Assembly (NCBI RefSeq): GCF_905404315.1
Contig: NC_066286.1
Coordinates: 6,021,501-6,085,500, forward strand
Length of the DNA stretch: 64,000 nucleotides
DNA from: Leptidea sinapis
Lineage: Eukaryota; Arthropoda; Insecta; Lepidoptera; Pieridae
Direction: 5' to 3'
In this document: in pieces, positions 44,222-57,373 of the stretch
How positions within the stretch are numbered: the first letter of the stretch is position 1
How the letters are laid out: the number at the start of each line of letters is the position of its first letter
The notes under the pieces: generated by a model
Told to the model about the DNA's origin: nothing
Database searches by the model: none
What the model saw: only the letters and a program-made list of their open reading frames with translations
Program-made: the position numbers and the translations under genes

Positions 44222-46698
44222 CTACACAAAAATCTGTCAAACCAAACTAAAATACAATAAAATATACAAAGTTGGGTTGACCAGATTAGAAAACACAATC
44301 ATAGAAGTACGATTTTTTTAAATTACAATATATCATGGTATCAAGTAGAGACACCATATTTGTAACAAGTGAGGGACTCTACAGCGGCCACTGCAGCTTC
44401 CCCGGCCCCCTGCGAGACTCATTATGTCTAATCTATTTTGCGAGTTGCCCTCTATCCCTCCGTATCAATCTATTGTCAATACTTGTCCATGATCGAGTAG
44501 CAATAACATTATAATAAACAGTCATTGATTTATTTATATACTTTTTATTAAAATCATTATTTGAAAATATATAAGCTAACAACAGATTTTGTTACAATAT
44601 TTCCTCTGACAACAGTTTGAGTAGCTCAAGTAAGGCTGCGAATCAAGTTGGGGGCGATGGTAGTGTCAGGTGGGACGAGCAGTCCGACGACAATCAAGAA
44701 CGGAGCACATTACATCACTAATTAAAGTAGAAGAATAGTAATTAGCTAGGTAATATGATGACAAAACAGCAAAAATATTCTTTAATTCCAAAATACTTAA
44801 ATAACCTACTTGAGGTAAAACAGAAGATGAGTGCACGAATGAGATCGGCTGAAGGAATCCAAGGAATAATCCGCTGTAGGTTGGGAGTATAGGGGAGATA
44901 TAGCCGCGATGCAAGGGGAAAGGGGTATTTATCAATCACGAGATCGCAAGCCCCGACCGCCGCGGGCGCTCCGCCCTTTGCGCGCGCCGACAGCCGTCGC
45001 CGACACAGACAAACAAACAAAGCCTACGCACCGATCGCCGCGGCTCGCCTTCATCAATAACGATAATGAAACTCCCAATATATATCTGCGCGCCATATTT
45101 AACGACACCTTAACTGTAGCACTAAAGTAGTTGAACCCGGCACTCACAGGACTATTCATCCACTTTCCATCGCCGTACAATATTACGTGGGTAATAGGTA
45201 CTCTGTAAGACGGTACCGATATACATTTTATATCAGGTGTCATTCATTCAATTTTTATCAGCTAACGTATTCTTATTATAAATTGATTTACCTAATACCT
45301 ACGTACCTTTAATTATAACAATAATCCAACTATGATAGGACGGTTGAGGTATTTTATTTTAAATAGCACCGACAGTCCGATCTAAATGCAAGGGACCTTG
45401 ATCCTAAATTCAATTAAACATTTGTAACGACAAAATATAAAATAAGCCATTATTACTGAGTATATGTAAATATTTACATATTTAGCTGCCAAATTTAGCA
45501 CTAACAAACGGTATCACGTCAGTTAGAAAAGGCAATTTCTCCAACCTGTCCTAGGGATGTCACAACTTTCCCATCTTTATCTTTGCCTTCCTTTTCTCCT
45601 TTTTCCTTTGCGAGGATAACTTTCAGTGATATCTTTGGATCATTTGGCTGTCTTACTCCTTAGTATGTAACATCTTCATGTTATTTGCACACAAGTATGG
45701 CAAAATGCATTTTTAAATGCCTTGCTTTTTATTTGCATTGATTTTTTTTTACGATGGTTTAACAGAACCTCTTTGAGACTCCAGTACCTTTTAAAATTTA
45801 AGGTATTACTTATCCTCGTTTCAATTTCTTGTTTATATTTATTAAATTTATCCCAAAAATTTGTTCACATATAAATAAATGAAGTGTTAATACTCAATAA
45901 TCTATGTAATCTTTTTTGAATACGTGACCCAAGAAACAAAGAACGTTAAAACGCCATCTCTAGCTGTAGGTACTACAAGGTAATGTAACGTGCGGTCTAT
46001 CAACATCTACCAATAATAATTAATGATTATCAGCAATGATCATTGATCAATCACCTGAGATTTATTATCACGATCAATAAATCGATAGGCCCTATACCAC
46101 AGGCATGTTATATAAATGTATATAAATAAGTGTACACCTTGTAGATTGATGATCTCGGTCAGTTAGTCAGTTATTTATTTTATTAATTACTTTTGATAAA
46201 TCCTAAATGTACATTACGTTGTGCAGGAAATGTGGAGAGATTTTGTGTTCGGTTAGTCTCCAGATCGTAAAAAAAAAGTTAAGACTAGAAAAAGACCAAC
46301 TTTCCCACCAATACTAACTTGAGATTCCATTAACCCACTTAATAATCAAACTTTCCCTGGGAAAAAAAAAACACTTTAATTAATTATTAAACCAATATCT
46401 AATTCTAAACATGCGAGTAAACAACGTTTCCGACTGATAGCACTAGGTACTTTCAAATTTACCTTAAGTTTTGAAACAGCAACTATAGTATCTCGTTAAA
46501 TTTCCTTTAGCAAAAACTATAAAATTTATTATATGCATAATGTATATTTACAATAATGAACAATACAGACATGAAACGTTGAATAAACTTACATAAGATT
46601 AAAAGAAGAAAATTACATTGGCGGGGCGAGAATCGAATCGTGGTCACTGTGGTGAGAGTCAACAATGCGATTGAGACACAGACGCTTTTTATATTATA
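44222..46698. other. Unassigned sequence with GC-rich island at 44920-45060
   Basis: The island (ACCGCCGCGGGCGCTCCGCC, TTGCGCGCGCCGACAGCCGTCG) is open on both strands. None of the frames (44909-45130 plus; 45243-44932, 45020-44742 and 44935-44666 minus) has a recognisable domain. Possible promoter or untranslated exon, unproven. Confidence 0.35.
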
Positions 46699-46870
46699 CT
46701 AGCTGACCTGAACAGACTTTGTTCTGTTCATAATAAAAAAAACTGGCGGGTGGAAAATCATAAAAACCATTCTTAGCTGGCCTCTACTCGGCAAAATACA
46801 TATACCTACCAAATTTCAGGTCTCTATGCCTTATGGTTCCAGAGATATCTTAACGAGTGAATATATGGAA
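46699..46870 (-). repeat. Helitron-like 3' end
   Basis: The minus strand ends GAACAGAACAAAGTCTGTTC-AGGTCAGCTAG at 46699 before T. GAACAG/CTGTTC form the short hairpin expected about ten bases before a CTAG end. Upstream (right side here) is CTGGAACCATAAGGCATAGA-type sequence. The 5' boundary was not found. Confidence 0.5.
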
Positions 46871-49479
46871 GGTGGAAATCTCTTATTATTATATTATAGC
46901 CTTCACATATTTAAACTCTGAAGATTAGTTCTTTATCGTTTTAAGCCTTTATCGTTGTCGCAATTATTTTGCCAGATTTTTCGCAAAACTGCAAATAGTA
47001 AGATATGGTGCCCAAATCCCAGCATAACTAATAATATTATACTTCTAATCTTTTCCTCCGTGAAAAGGATATTTCTGTACTTTTCACACGCGTACATATC
47101 TCTAGCATTTCGATTGATCCCTTCTTTTCCACTGTAGAGACTGATTAGAGACGTTATGATTTGATTATCCTCGTAACGCATAATAAATATGTGGAAAGGC
47201 GGAAGGATGAAAATGATGGAAGATCTTCACATACTTAACGCGTTCTAAATATGAATACAAAAAAATAAATAAAACCGAATGAATTGAATGTCAATACAAA
47301 AAGGTTATTTCATGTTGTAAATTAAAAACCATATTGCATTGCCAAAACAGGGCTTATTTGTGAAAAATTGTAATTTATATTAATTAAAACTTGACTGTTT
47401 ATATCAATTAATGAAGCAATAAGTACAACATATGATATGATCAAGATATATGGCATCTAAGGATATCTAATAGTTCATTTTATGTGGCAACCATGTTCTG
47501 AACTATATATCTTACGTATTGATACATAGGTATTATCATAAAATATCAATAATATTGGTATAAAAGGATTAAGTATACATAATATTTAAAATGACGAAAG
47601 AACTTGTGAAAGGTATAATAATACTTACCTATTCGGTTTATCGGACAAGGCTCTTGTGCCTTGTGTTTGTCAATACCTAAACAGAAACCTAGATTACCCT
47701 TGAAAAGAAAAAAATAATGGAAATGTATTTTGCAAGTTGCTGGACTCACAGTAAGTGAAGGCAGGTTCAAAAATTTTACAACTGAGTTATCAAGTTATGT
47801 CTTCAACATAATATATTGTACCTACTGCATTATCCAACATTAAACCAAGAACCGGTTAATACTTAGTACCTAATTAAAATAATGTAATGCAACACCTCCA
47901 TTTTTCAAGGTCACTCCCGAATATTGATTAAATATCACCAAGTTTGAATCCTCAGTACACTTTTATATAATTTAACATTTGTTTAGAGAACAAGAAGAAA
48001 CTCACCGGCCACTGTTTCAAAATAAAAAGTAATTCAGAAGAATAATTATACGGTCAATAAAGTAATGTGCTGGAGCCACATTATTATGATTGTATTTAAT
48101 ATTTATAGTTTAATAAAATGAAATATTATAATAAAAACAAAAAACCGTATAACTTTCGGCAGTATTAACGTTGATTTCAAAGCATTATATTTAGACTTCT
48201 CGTTGACTGAGTATTTTTACCAAATTCTCAAATTAAAAAGTAACATTATCACGCACAAGATTTTTATCAATCAAACTATAGTGATTAATTGCTCTTTGAA
48301 AAATTTGTAAGCATGTAAAAACTAGCCACAAATCATCACCGTTTGTTAAAAGATAAAATGCAGAGTGAGTATGGATTGAGGACAGCGCTGGTCACATGGG
48401 CAAGTCAGTGGTCACATCGTTAAAATTATGCCGAACACTATAAATAACAAGTTTAATAGTGGATCGAGTAACTTGACGATGTTTATGGTACCCTGGTATG
48501 TGGTGCGCGTTCGGGGAACTCTCTCGGCACCGGGCAGCCTGCACCTACACCCACACCCACACCCACAGCACACCAAGCGCACACTGATCGTTATCTGATC
48601 ATCCCGAGTCCCGAGTCCCGACCGCTTTGCGTTATTTATTTAACGATCTAACATTTTGTTTTTAAACAAAGTTATTCAACACGACGTGTTTAATACTTGG
48701 TTCATCGGAAATAAGCAGCGACACATTTTTTGTACAAATTCCGATGAAATACATGGCATAGTCGTGGCAGCAGTTTCAATAAATTACGTATGGGTTACAT
48801 GTAATCACGAGGGTAAATATTTCAATACAAAACAAACAACAAATTAAATATTTTTTTACATAACAAAAAAAGTTTGAAAAGCAACTCTCGGGTTGTGGCT
48901 TCTTCTTATGGGCTATGACACCAAAACAGTGCTGTTAATTTTCATACTAACAACCAAGCAAAGCTATGTTGTGATGTTCAGAAATTAAATTCCCAAGGTG
49001 TGATATTAGAATCCCTAACATTGGCACGTAATATTATCTAACGTGAATTAATATAAAAGTCAAGACAATATTGGTTCCTTCATTAAGGCGAGGATTGAGT
49101 AATGTCTGACGAACTAAGAAAATATAACAAAACTGATGGGACAGGATTCCTACACTACGCAGTGATGTTTAATACATGAGTATACGTGTTCGGATGAGTG
49201 GAGCGGCACCGGCACCTCGGGACAGACGGACAGTCGGATGTACAACAGTTTTTACATCACACATACTCATCGTTGGAATGATATAGAGCTGCCTTTCTCG
49301 CCACAATCGCGACGCAAAAACGAACGCGCTCATTGTTACGAGCTCCACATTCTGTTGTTTGTGGCATCAGCTAGCACTCGGCGCGGCGGCCATCCGACGG
49401 TAGCTTCTTGTTTATGTGATTAATTTGGGGTTGTGACTCAATCAATATGATTGGTGCAGGGATGTGCAAGACGTATGTT
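46871..49479. other. Unassigned sequence
   Basis: AT-rich, with a short CCCACA repeat at 48546-48570 and GC-rich patches at 48500-48630 and 49195-49400. Short frames only; no gene or RNA supported. Confidence 0.35.
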
Positions 49480-50135
49480 TTTAGCATCCCACTAAGAAAA
49501 TTGAAAATTTTCGGGAAGATATTGGTTTTACCCCGTTTTTCGAAAATTGAGTTTTCATCAGATCTCGACGGTTTTAGGTCCTAGGAAGCTATCCCGCGAT
49601 AGTAGCCGCACGTCTGTGTGTGTGTAACTTTTGAACGGCTCGACCGTTTCATCGCGGTTGGCGCCATTTGAAAGGGTTTGACCAAACTTAGATCTTGTAT
49701 ACAATTCGGACCGATTCGGACCGGTAGATTTTAAGTAATCTAAAAAAAAACTAAGAAAACAATTTTTTTTATATTATGTGGTTATTTTGGAATACCTTTT
49801 AACGGCTTTACCGATCGATTCCAAAAACTAGTCAGCTCTTAAGAAGCACTAAGCTGGTCAAAATCAGTTGATTTTTTTGTGAGTTATCGTTGGCGAAAGA
49901 AAACCGAAAAAGTATTTCTCAACGAAAAAATTAGTTTGATAATCCGAAAGATTCTTTATTCAGAGGCCTAAAAAACACCATGCGCCATCGAATGCCGTGT
50001 GAAAATCGGTTCTTTCATTCAAAAGCTATTGCCGTTGAAAATTCATAAACTTTTATCAGACTTTTGAGCTCGTCAAAAGTACAATTTTAAGCGTTTAGGT
50101 ATGGAATTTGCGGGAAGTTGCAGGGCAGCATGGCC
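49480..50135 (+). repeat. Family H dispersed repeat, copy 2
   Basis: Matches 26010-26440 at both ends: GGTTTTACCCCGTTTTTCGA, CATCAGATCTCGACGG, GGTCCTAGGAAGCT, GGCTCGACCGTTTCATCGCG, and TTAAGCGTTTAGGTATGGAA near 50095. It is about 220 bases longer in the middle and has a much shorter GT tract. Confidence 0.75.
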
Positions 50136-50174
50136 TTTAGAGTCAAGAGGTTTTGAGGAATTTTGGTGGATCAC

Positions 50175-50300
50175 ATTACATACATTGTATAAAAAATGTA
50201 ATGTATTGAAAATGTAAATATAAATTTAAAGAGTGGCAATGAGTTTCTTGCCATTTATTCTCATCGATTTTACCGAAGTGGTGATAAAATCATTGATATT
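50175..50300 (+). repeat. LINE 3' untranslated fragment, type 2
   Basis: AGAGTGGCAATGAGTTTCTT, GCCATTTATTCTCATC and TACCGAAGTGGTGATAAAAT match the minus-strand fragment at 14905-15060. Confidence 0.55.
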
Positions 50301-50598
50301 AATAACATATAAAAACATAAAACACGAATAGGAAAGAGTCTTAATTATAACAGTTGCTTTGTCAAGACTTCGATTAGATCATGGGGCTCTAACAATACAG
50401 GATGTGAACTGACGTGGGATCTCACGTCGATGAACAAAGAGGAATCATGACATACAGACACAATTAAACAAAAAGTATTTGAATTGATAGCACGATCATC
50501 ACACACCATCTGACACCAGCCTCTGGGTCAGGTCTTCGTCGCAGTCGTCGCAGTTAACATAGCGGGAACGTGGCGAGATCCGACGACATATTATATAA

Positions 50599-50970
50599 TC
50601 TTATATCTTTAAACGAGCAATTCTTATATATATGTATATATATAATCTGAATCTCCGAAACGGCTCCAACGATTTTTATAAAATTTTGTATGCAGGGGAT
50701 ATCGGGGGCGATAAATCGATCTAGCTAGGTTTCAACTTCAAAAAAATGTGCTTTTATCTGTGTTTTAATGAGAAACAGCTGCAACAACATTAGAATACAA
50801 AGGTAAATTTCGCCAATATACACAAGACTAATAGCTCAGATGGGAAATTGGGTGATCCGGAAAGTAGAAGGCCCCGGTTCGAATCCAGAAGTCCTATTAG
50901 TTTTTTTTGTTCAAGTTTTGTACATTCTTAAAAATCCGAGCAAGGCTCGGTCGTCCGGGTACTATAGATA
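50599..50970 (+). mobile_element. Family E nonautonomous element with tRNA-like segment, copy 2
   Basis: TCTTATATCTTTAAACGAGC start, A-box TAGCTCAGATGG (50832-50843), B-box GGTTCGAATCC (50876-50886), CCGAGCAAGGCTCGG hairpin and TCGTCCGG end, collinear with 32680-33045. Both boxes are intact in both copies. Confidence 0.7.
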
Positions 50971-51189
50971 ATACGACATTTAACGCATTGCCACGCACGC
51001 CAACATTTTTGAAGTGAAAACTTCTTCCGCGTTGGGCACCATTGGTAGCGGAAAATCTTATGGGTTCGCGTCACCGACATCCTCATGACTGACGCACGCG
51101 ATAAATAAATAATTTAAAAAGTAAATATACAAATAGATAGACACTTTTTGCAAGGGTGAAATTTCTTGAGTTCGCGTCACCGTAATGCT

Positions 51190-51385
51190 TATAACAGGGA
51201 AGGTCGCCCATGCGATGGACCGACCAAATTAAGTCCATTGAACGAGTGCACCAGACTATCGGCCAGCAGGCAAAAGTGGCGAATTTTCGTGGGGCGAATC
51301 ACATCTGCCCCAAAAGATAACACTTCGCGATGACCACGACCGCTCTGTCAAGAGGGTAACGACGAAGAAGAAGACGCATAACTAT
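51190..51385 (+). pseudogene. RTE-like LINE C-terminal remnant
   Basis: Translation gives GRSPMRWTDQIKSIERVHQT, then ANFRGANHICPKR and MTTTALSRG before a run of GAAGAA codons (51366-51375). RW-x-D-(D/Q)-(I/L) is the C-terminal signature of RTE-type ORF2 and the AMT-TALxRG ending is common in such lepidopteran sequences. No catalytic part survives. Different from the 21.6-kb element, whose end reads RWEDDLKRVAG. Confidence 0.55.
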
Positions 51386-52763
51386 GTTTGTTCGTGGTAT
51401 TAACATTTTACTTATGACAGTGCCGAAATATCGGGAGCTCGTAGATATTTATCGTGTTTGTAATTATAAACTTTCAATCTTAAATTAATATTTAAATCGT
51501 TTCTTTTGCGATAAAATTAAATATTTATATTTGCATAATAACAATACGAATCATTAGCCAAAAAGGGCATGCAAATTACATCACAGAATACACATGGCAC
51601 TACAATTTTTGGTATACAAAGTAGCCCTGGGTGCTTATCAAGTTTATTTGAATGTCAGTGGTCATGGCAATACATTGTACATTATCTATATTTTATGCAT
51701 ATGTCGTATGGTCACTAACTCATAATAATATCCTATGAGGAGCTACAGTCCTAGTCGCCGTATCTACGTCCGCGTCGCCACCGTCAGAATGCTCTCCTTT
51801 TTACCATCGCGGGGTGGCGGCGAGGCGGGGAGCGGGTGACGTGTGCAGATTTACGGCGCATTGTGTGGAGCGGCCGACACCCCCCCCCCCCCCTGCCTCC
51901 CGTCCCCCACACACACCCGCCATACCTCGATAGCAAACAAAAACGAACATTTTCCAAACGTCAGGCTTCGCTTTTAGTGACAGGCTCGGCAAGAACTGCG
52001 AGATCCAAAAAAGAAATGCCGCTTCAGCTTTTTATAAGGAGTCCTCACTGTATTTATTTAATATAATACGTAATGCATACTAATGAATAAAAGGAATTCA
52101 AAGTTTAGAGCATGTGTAATTAAAAACAAAGTCTCTCAAACGAATAGTGGTTTTAAAATAATGTACTTAAATCGTCGACGCAAATTATCATGCAGTGTAA
52201 CAAATTTAATTTATATTTTAAGCTTTAAAAATAAATGAGTATTATGCGGGCTGCAATGAGCTTTTCCGAATAATATTATGAAAACATCACACTGAACTAA
52301 CATGACTAATTTCAAATTATACATTAGAAGAGCGACGCGATAAGAAACGAATGATTTTTAATTGGCTAATCGATTCCATGGACAACTATATCGTTGTAAA
52401 GATCAATTAAATTATACGAGGTAGAATAAATGTCGAAACCTGTTATAATGAGGCACTAAAAATATACACAATGTTGATGATACACCATAGTAAGAAAGTA
52501 AATATTAAAATAAAGTACTAAGAAGCAGCATGAATAGTTGCCCCTATTAAATATCAATAATCACAAAATGAAACGCTAACCGATAAATAACGGAAAGCTC
52601 GTAAAGTTTCAGACCGCATACAAGCGCAGCGGCCCCGCACGCACAAGGCGCCTCCATAATTTTTCTCGAGTTCATAAGGTGCTCTGACACTACACTCCAC
52701 CGCAAGTGTGCACCGCGCGGCGTACCGCCGTACGATAAACACATACGTTCGTAGCAATTCCAA
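51386..52763. other. Unassigned sequence with GC-rich island and C14 run
   Basis: The island at 51760-51930 (GGGGTGGCGGCGAGGCGGGGAG) includes a run of fourteen C at 51880-51893. Frames on both strands across it are low-complexity translations. Another small CpG patch is at 52615-52730. No exon supported. Confidence 0.35.
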
Positions 52764-52912
52764 TTTTTTAATGAAAATAAGGGACGAGACGAATAATTAG
52801 TAATTGATACTCCTTGCCCATTACAATGCAGTGCGGCTCAGGATTCTTCAAAAACCCAAAAATTCTAAGCGGCAATCTATCCTGTACAAAGGAGCCTCCC
52901 ACTTGTAAAATA
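52764..52912 (-). repeat. Family A retroposon, copy 7 (large internal deletion)
   Basis: The minus strand begins AAGTGGGAGGCTCCTTTGTA, then jumps past the middle of the unit to TTAGAATTTTTGGGTTTTTG, GAATCCTGAGCCGCACTGCA and GTCTCGTCCCTTATTTTCAT with tail. About 150 bases are missing while both ends remain. Confidence 0.8.
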
Positions 52913-53374
52913 GTATTGATGTTGAGTCTCAATAAACAGTTGGGCACAAACACCTAGTGTCAACTGTCATAGATTAAATATTTTGACTTTTCATCAAGCC
53001 CCGCAATAACTGCCAAAAAATAGTAATAGAAATAAGCCACTAACACTCCATTGAAATAGGTTCAAATGGGGTCACTGCTAAAGATTTACTATCGAACCCA
53101 AAATTGAAAGATGATTCTGGGACAAATAACACTTGGGCCATTCCATTAAACTATATGTAAACATAATTATAGCCTTGTGTGAAGCGTTGAGCGTCTGTTC
53201 ATAGACTGAATATAAACTGGATATTTCATAACATCTCAGTCCCAGCTTCACCGCAGAACATAATTACTGAGTTCCATCATCGAATCGTTAATTAACTGTA
53301 AGAATAGATTATAATAATAGTATTAATATTATGAACATTTGTCCGTAGTTTATAAGGATTTTTATATATTTAGG

Positions 53375-53500
53375 CCGACTTAAATAAAAAAATAATTATG
53401 AAAATCGGTTTACCCAGTCGAAAGTTCTGAGGTAACAAACATAAAAAAACATACCGACGAATTGAGAACCTCCGCCTGTTTTGAAGTCAGTTAAAAAAGG
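53375..53500 (-). repeat. Family F element, internally deleted
   Basis: On the minus strand AACTGACTTCAAAACAGGCG and GGAGGTTCTCAATTCGTCGG lead to ACTTTCGACTGGGTAAACCG and end TTTAAGTCGGCC. It has both ends of the 437-bp element at 24697 but only 126 bp in all. Confidence 0.65.
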
Positions 53501-55524
53501 CAAGAGTTGTGATGAAACTAGAAACTCAAATGGTGTCGCATGGTAGTGCAGCGCGTGTTGCGTTAGCCGGTAATGGGTTGGTACCCTTCCACGCGCAGCC
53601 GCGACCGCTATCATGGCGCGAGCACAGAGCGCCATCATAATTACAATCAATACCATTTTGATTACATATTATGGTTAGGTAAACGAGTCATGTATCATTG
53701 TTAAATGTAGTACTAATATTTATTCATGTCACAATTATTTCATGTGTATTGCTGCAACGGGCCCGTGCGCTTCCGCGTATAACGCCGACGCTGCAACTAC
53801 TCTTCGCGCGCAGCACGTTCGTCGCGATGGCTCAGATACCAATTGTTTTCGTTCACATGAATAATTTATTGTAAGCAATATTTAGGCACAACAAAATTAA
53901 TGGCTGTTTCAAATACAATCAAACTTGTAACACTAACAGAACATTCATTATTTTAATAATAAATATAATACAGATGAAGCTGAATTCCATCCTCAGAAAG
54001 ACAATTGATATACAGATAGACAGATACATAATTGGTATAACTATATAAAACCACAATGAAGTACACCGCATTTAGAAATTGGGAGAGGTCATGTAGTAGG
54101 CAAAAAACTATATAAAACGAAAAATACAAAGATTAAAAATCCTTCTACTAAAAAGTCTAAGAATTTCAGTAAAATAAAACTAGTTCATACTTACATGTCA
54201 CGAGAAACTTAATATTTGCGAAGTGACAAAGGAACTACATGCCTGCAGTCATGTAGATGAAAAATTCAACGAAGTCCTATCCTATACCTATCTCCATTTG
54301 ACGAAAGGTTGAAAAGGCTAAAAAATAGTAACAAGTCATAACAATCATGAATTCTCAGGAAATGAAACAAACAGACTCTTAAAGCACGAGAATGACCTAC
54401 AAATAATCTTTGAAACGGATAATATTGACGTGTGTGAGACTGATTTTTAAGTCACACTTCACTAAAGATCACATACTAGCAACCTTCTCACGCAAAACAT
54501 CCCAATAATGTAGGAGGGACACACGCACAAGCAATAATGCCAATAATGCACGAAGAGGGAGTATTATAATTAAAGAAAATATCCAACGTCATGAAAATTA
54601 AAAGCGTGATGAACTAATTATATTTTTGTACAAACCAAAGTATATCCCGTTACTATATTGTTCAGTACTGTATTGCCCACCAAAACATACCATAAACGCT
54701 AAATCGTACAAAAGTTTTTCAAGCAAGTGATCCAAATTAGGTTGATAATTTTAACCCTCAAAATTCCCACAGGGATTCTAGACTAACTACAATGAAATGA
54801 AGACTTAAGGCTTTTAGAGATATTAAATGTAAAATATAAAACCTACATATTGGCCGACTGATCCACTAAAACTTCCAGACTATATTATGTATTTTTTTAA
54901 GTAGTATTTTCTTCGACTGAAATCATATTAAAAAATATTTCCAACCAGTGAACACTGAGAGAGTTTTAAAAATAGGATTTTATGATATTATTGAAATTGT
55001 ATATTTAAACAAAGAAGACTATCAAACAAACACATAGGCATCAATCAAGCATAACAGTTCTGTAATAACACGAGTAATATTTATTTAACACAAAAAGTAA
55101 CCTACATGAAAAAACGACAATAAATCACAGCGAAGAGTAATTGAAATCGATAATATTTGTTTGAGCGGAGAGTTATTGTAGCTAATAATATATTAGAAGC
55201 AATTAGAATGAAGTACGGGCCGGGTTCAGAGGTGGGACATCAATAGCGAGAGTACGGGAGCTGCAGCCGAGTGGCACGTCACTTGTGAGTGTTGCGACCT
55301 GGTGGGAGCACACCGCAATACCATTCTGATTTAGAACTCCTACAATCTCTCTACTGTGTGAGGTGGTTTTTTAAATGTTTAAGTCAATTGTTATTGTTAC
55401 GGTTGGTAAAACGGCCTTAATACATTTCAGGGTAGCCCTATTTCACTGCGACCAATATGATCTATTGTAACTGTTAACTATAGCTCACTCCTAAGATTGA
55501 TTAAATCAAATTAAATCAAAATAT
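53501..55524. other. Unassigned sequence with small GC-rich patches
   Basis: CpG-rich patches lie at 53575-53640, 53760-53835 (CGCGTATAACGCCGACG) and 55215-55320. The rest is AT-rich with no open frame over 60 codons outside 53396-53656 (minus). Nothing recognised. Confidence 0.35.
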
Positions 55525-55615
55525 TTTTTTTATGGAAAAGAAGGACAAACGAGCGTACGGGTCACCTGGTGTTAAGTGATCACCGCCGCCCACATTATCT
55601 TGCAACACCAGAGGA
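55525..55615 (-). repeat. Family B LINE 3' end
   Basis: The minus strand carries CTCTGGTGTTGCAAGATAAT, GGGCGGCGGTGATCACTTAA, CCGTACGCTCGTTTGTCCTT and a CATAAAAAAAA tail. About 90 bases, among the shortest copies. Confidence 0.85.
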
Positions 55616-55816
55616 AAATATAAAAAAAAAATCATAGGTAAATCATATTACACTTGAAATGTGTCATTTTCAACAGCTCATTCGGAAGGCAGATTTCTTC
55701 AGAGAAGAATGAGGAAGAAACTCTAAGTTTGCTCTTTTCAAAACCGAGAAAGGTGTCACAAGTTCTTAATTCTTAACTCAATTCATTCCACTAATCTTAT
55801 TATATTTGTTGCAGTG

Positions 55817-55890
55817 AGCTGACGTATCTCAAGTGGTTGAAGAATTGGACTGAATAAAGAGATGCTACGTTTCAAAATTAAAGAACCATA
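55817..55890 (+). repeat. Two-copy repeat with tRNA-like head, copy 2
   Basis: GAGCTGACGTATCTCAAGTG, GTTGAAGAATTGGACT and AGAGATGCTACG match 28211-28262. Confidence 0.45.
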
Positions 55891-56128
55891 TTGTGAGAGA
55901 ATGTGTAACGGTTGCATCTGCACAATTACTGAATCTATACTCTTCGCAATCTCTGTGGTCTAGGATTGAGAAGTGTTAGTTTAGTAAGGGTCCTGGTTAG
56001 GATGCGTAAGTTTAACCTACTTAAGTAGATAAATTATTTGCAATGTTTTGTTGTTTTTTATTCTCAATATTATTCTTATTATTGTTTTCAATATACTTAT
56101 TCTATGGTAAATATAGTTTATTTATCTG

Positions 56129-56418
56129 CCAGTCGGAGGCTCCTTTGCACAGGATGCCGGCTAGACTATGGGTACCACAGCGGCGCCTATTTCTGTCATG
56201 AACCAGTAATATGTTAGCATTACTGTGTTTCGGTCTGAAGGGCGCCGTAGCTAGTGAAATTACTGGGCAAATAAGACTTAACATCTTATGTCTCAAGGTG
56301 ACGAGCGCAGTTGCAGTGCCGTTCAGAATTTTTGGGTATTTCAAGAATCCTGAGCGGCACTGCATTGTAATGGGCAGGGTGTATCGTCAAGCTCCCATCC
56401 CTTATTTTCATAAAAAAA
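56129..56418 (+). repeat. Family A retroposon, copy 8
   Basis: CCAGTCGGAGGCTCCTTTGC start, complete body, CCCTTATTTTCATAAAAAAA tail. About 290 bp. Both strands contain open frames (56211-56465 plus, 56365-56102 minus) that are products of the repeat. Confidence 0.9.
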
Positions 56419-56909
56419 TAACTAAATGCGGAAACTCTTCAACAACCTGCAGCTATAGTTACTAACAAAATACAATGTCACGAAATGGACACCCACTCAG
56501 CATATAATTTGAAATTGAGATATGGTTATGAGTACCTCTACCAAGTAGACCTGTTAATAGCAGCCATGAACAACACAGTTCCTTTTGTTATAAGGTGTTA
56601 AAAGTGACCGTAAGAATTTAAATTATCAATAGCACTAAAATTCAAGACGATGCATGGTGGAAACATATCAGAGTAACAATCAGCTTACGGTGCTTCATCA
56701 TCAAATCATAGGCATACGCGACGGCTAATAGACCGAACACCAATTATCATCAGACATGGCCCGCAACACTACCTCTGTTATATAATTATAAAACAATTTA
56801 TCATCCTTGCCGTGTCTATACTTTACAATGCCATTGTTATTTATTACTTACACCCACTGACTAGGACACAACTCCGAATCCAAACGATACAGTTAAAGGT
56901 ACACTGACA

Positions 56910-57373
56910 TCCCATATTATAAATGTGAATGTAAGTTTCTTTGTTACGCTTTCACGCCTAAGCCACCGAACCGATTTTGATAAAATTTAGTATAGAGATC
57001 TTGAGATAGGATATAAGCTAAATTTTATTAAAAAATAAATGAAGGGGTTGACATAGAGGGGATGCCGTTTTGTATCAGTATAGAAGATGAAACCGTAAGA
57101 CTTTGTATTTAGCCACTTGATGAATAATAATTTATAAACATTTGTTCGAGCATTTTTGAAACATTGACCTACATGGGAATGAGATAGGAGTTTGAAGTTC
57201 ACAGGGAAATACTACTAAAGAGACTGTCCACAATGACAAGGGATATACGCTGTATCATAGAGAGAGCCAGCAGCGGAAAGAGCAGTTAGTATGTGTTTTA
57301 TATGAAAGTATCCTAAAAAAAAAATTGCCCAATGAGACTATTCAACGCGGACGAAGTCGCGGGTAAAATCTAG
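56910..57373 (+). mobile_element. Helitron-like element with terminal hairpin
   Basis: Starts TCCCATATTATAAATGTGAA after A and ends AAATCTAG before T at 57374. The 3' hairpin CGCGGACGAAGTCGCGGG (57345-57362) lies about eight bases before CTAG. TTTCTTTGTTACGCTTTCAC and CACCGAACCGATTTTGATAA are shared, from memory, by many insect elements. No Rep/helicase frame. Confidence 0.7.

Noticed and set aside
44909..45130. Overlapping frames on both strands at a GC-rich island
   Set aside because: Frames are open on both strands because stop codons are rare in GC-rich DNA. No protein signature.
48546..48570. CCCACA tandem repeat as a possible telomere-like or regulatory array
   Set aside because: Only about four units, and not the TTAGG-type insect telomere repeat. 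Treated as a simple repeat.
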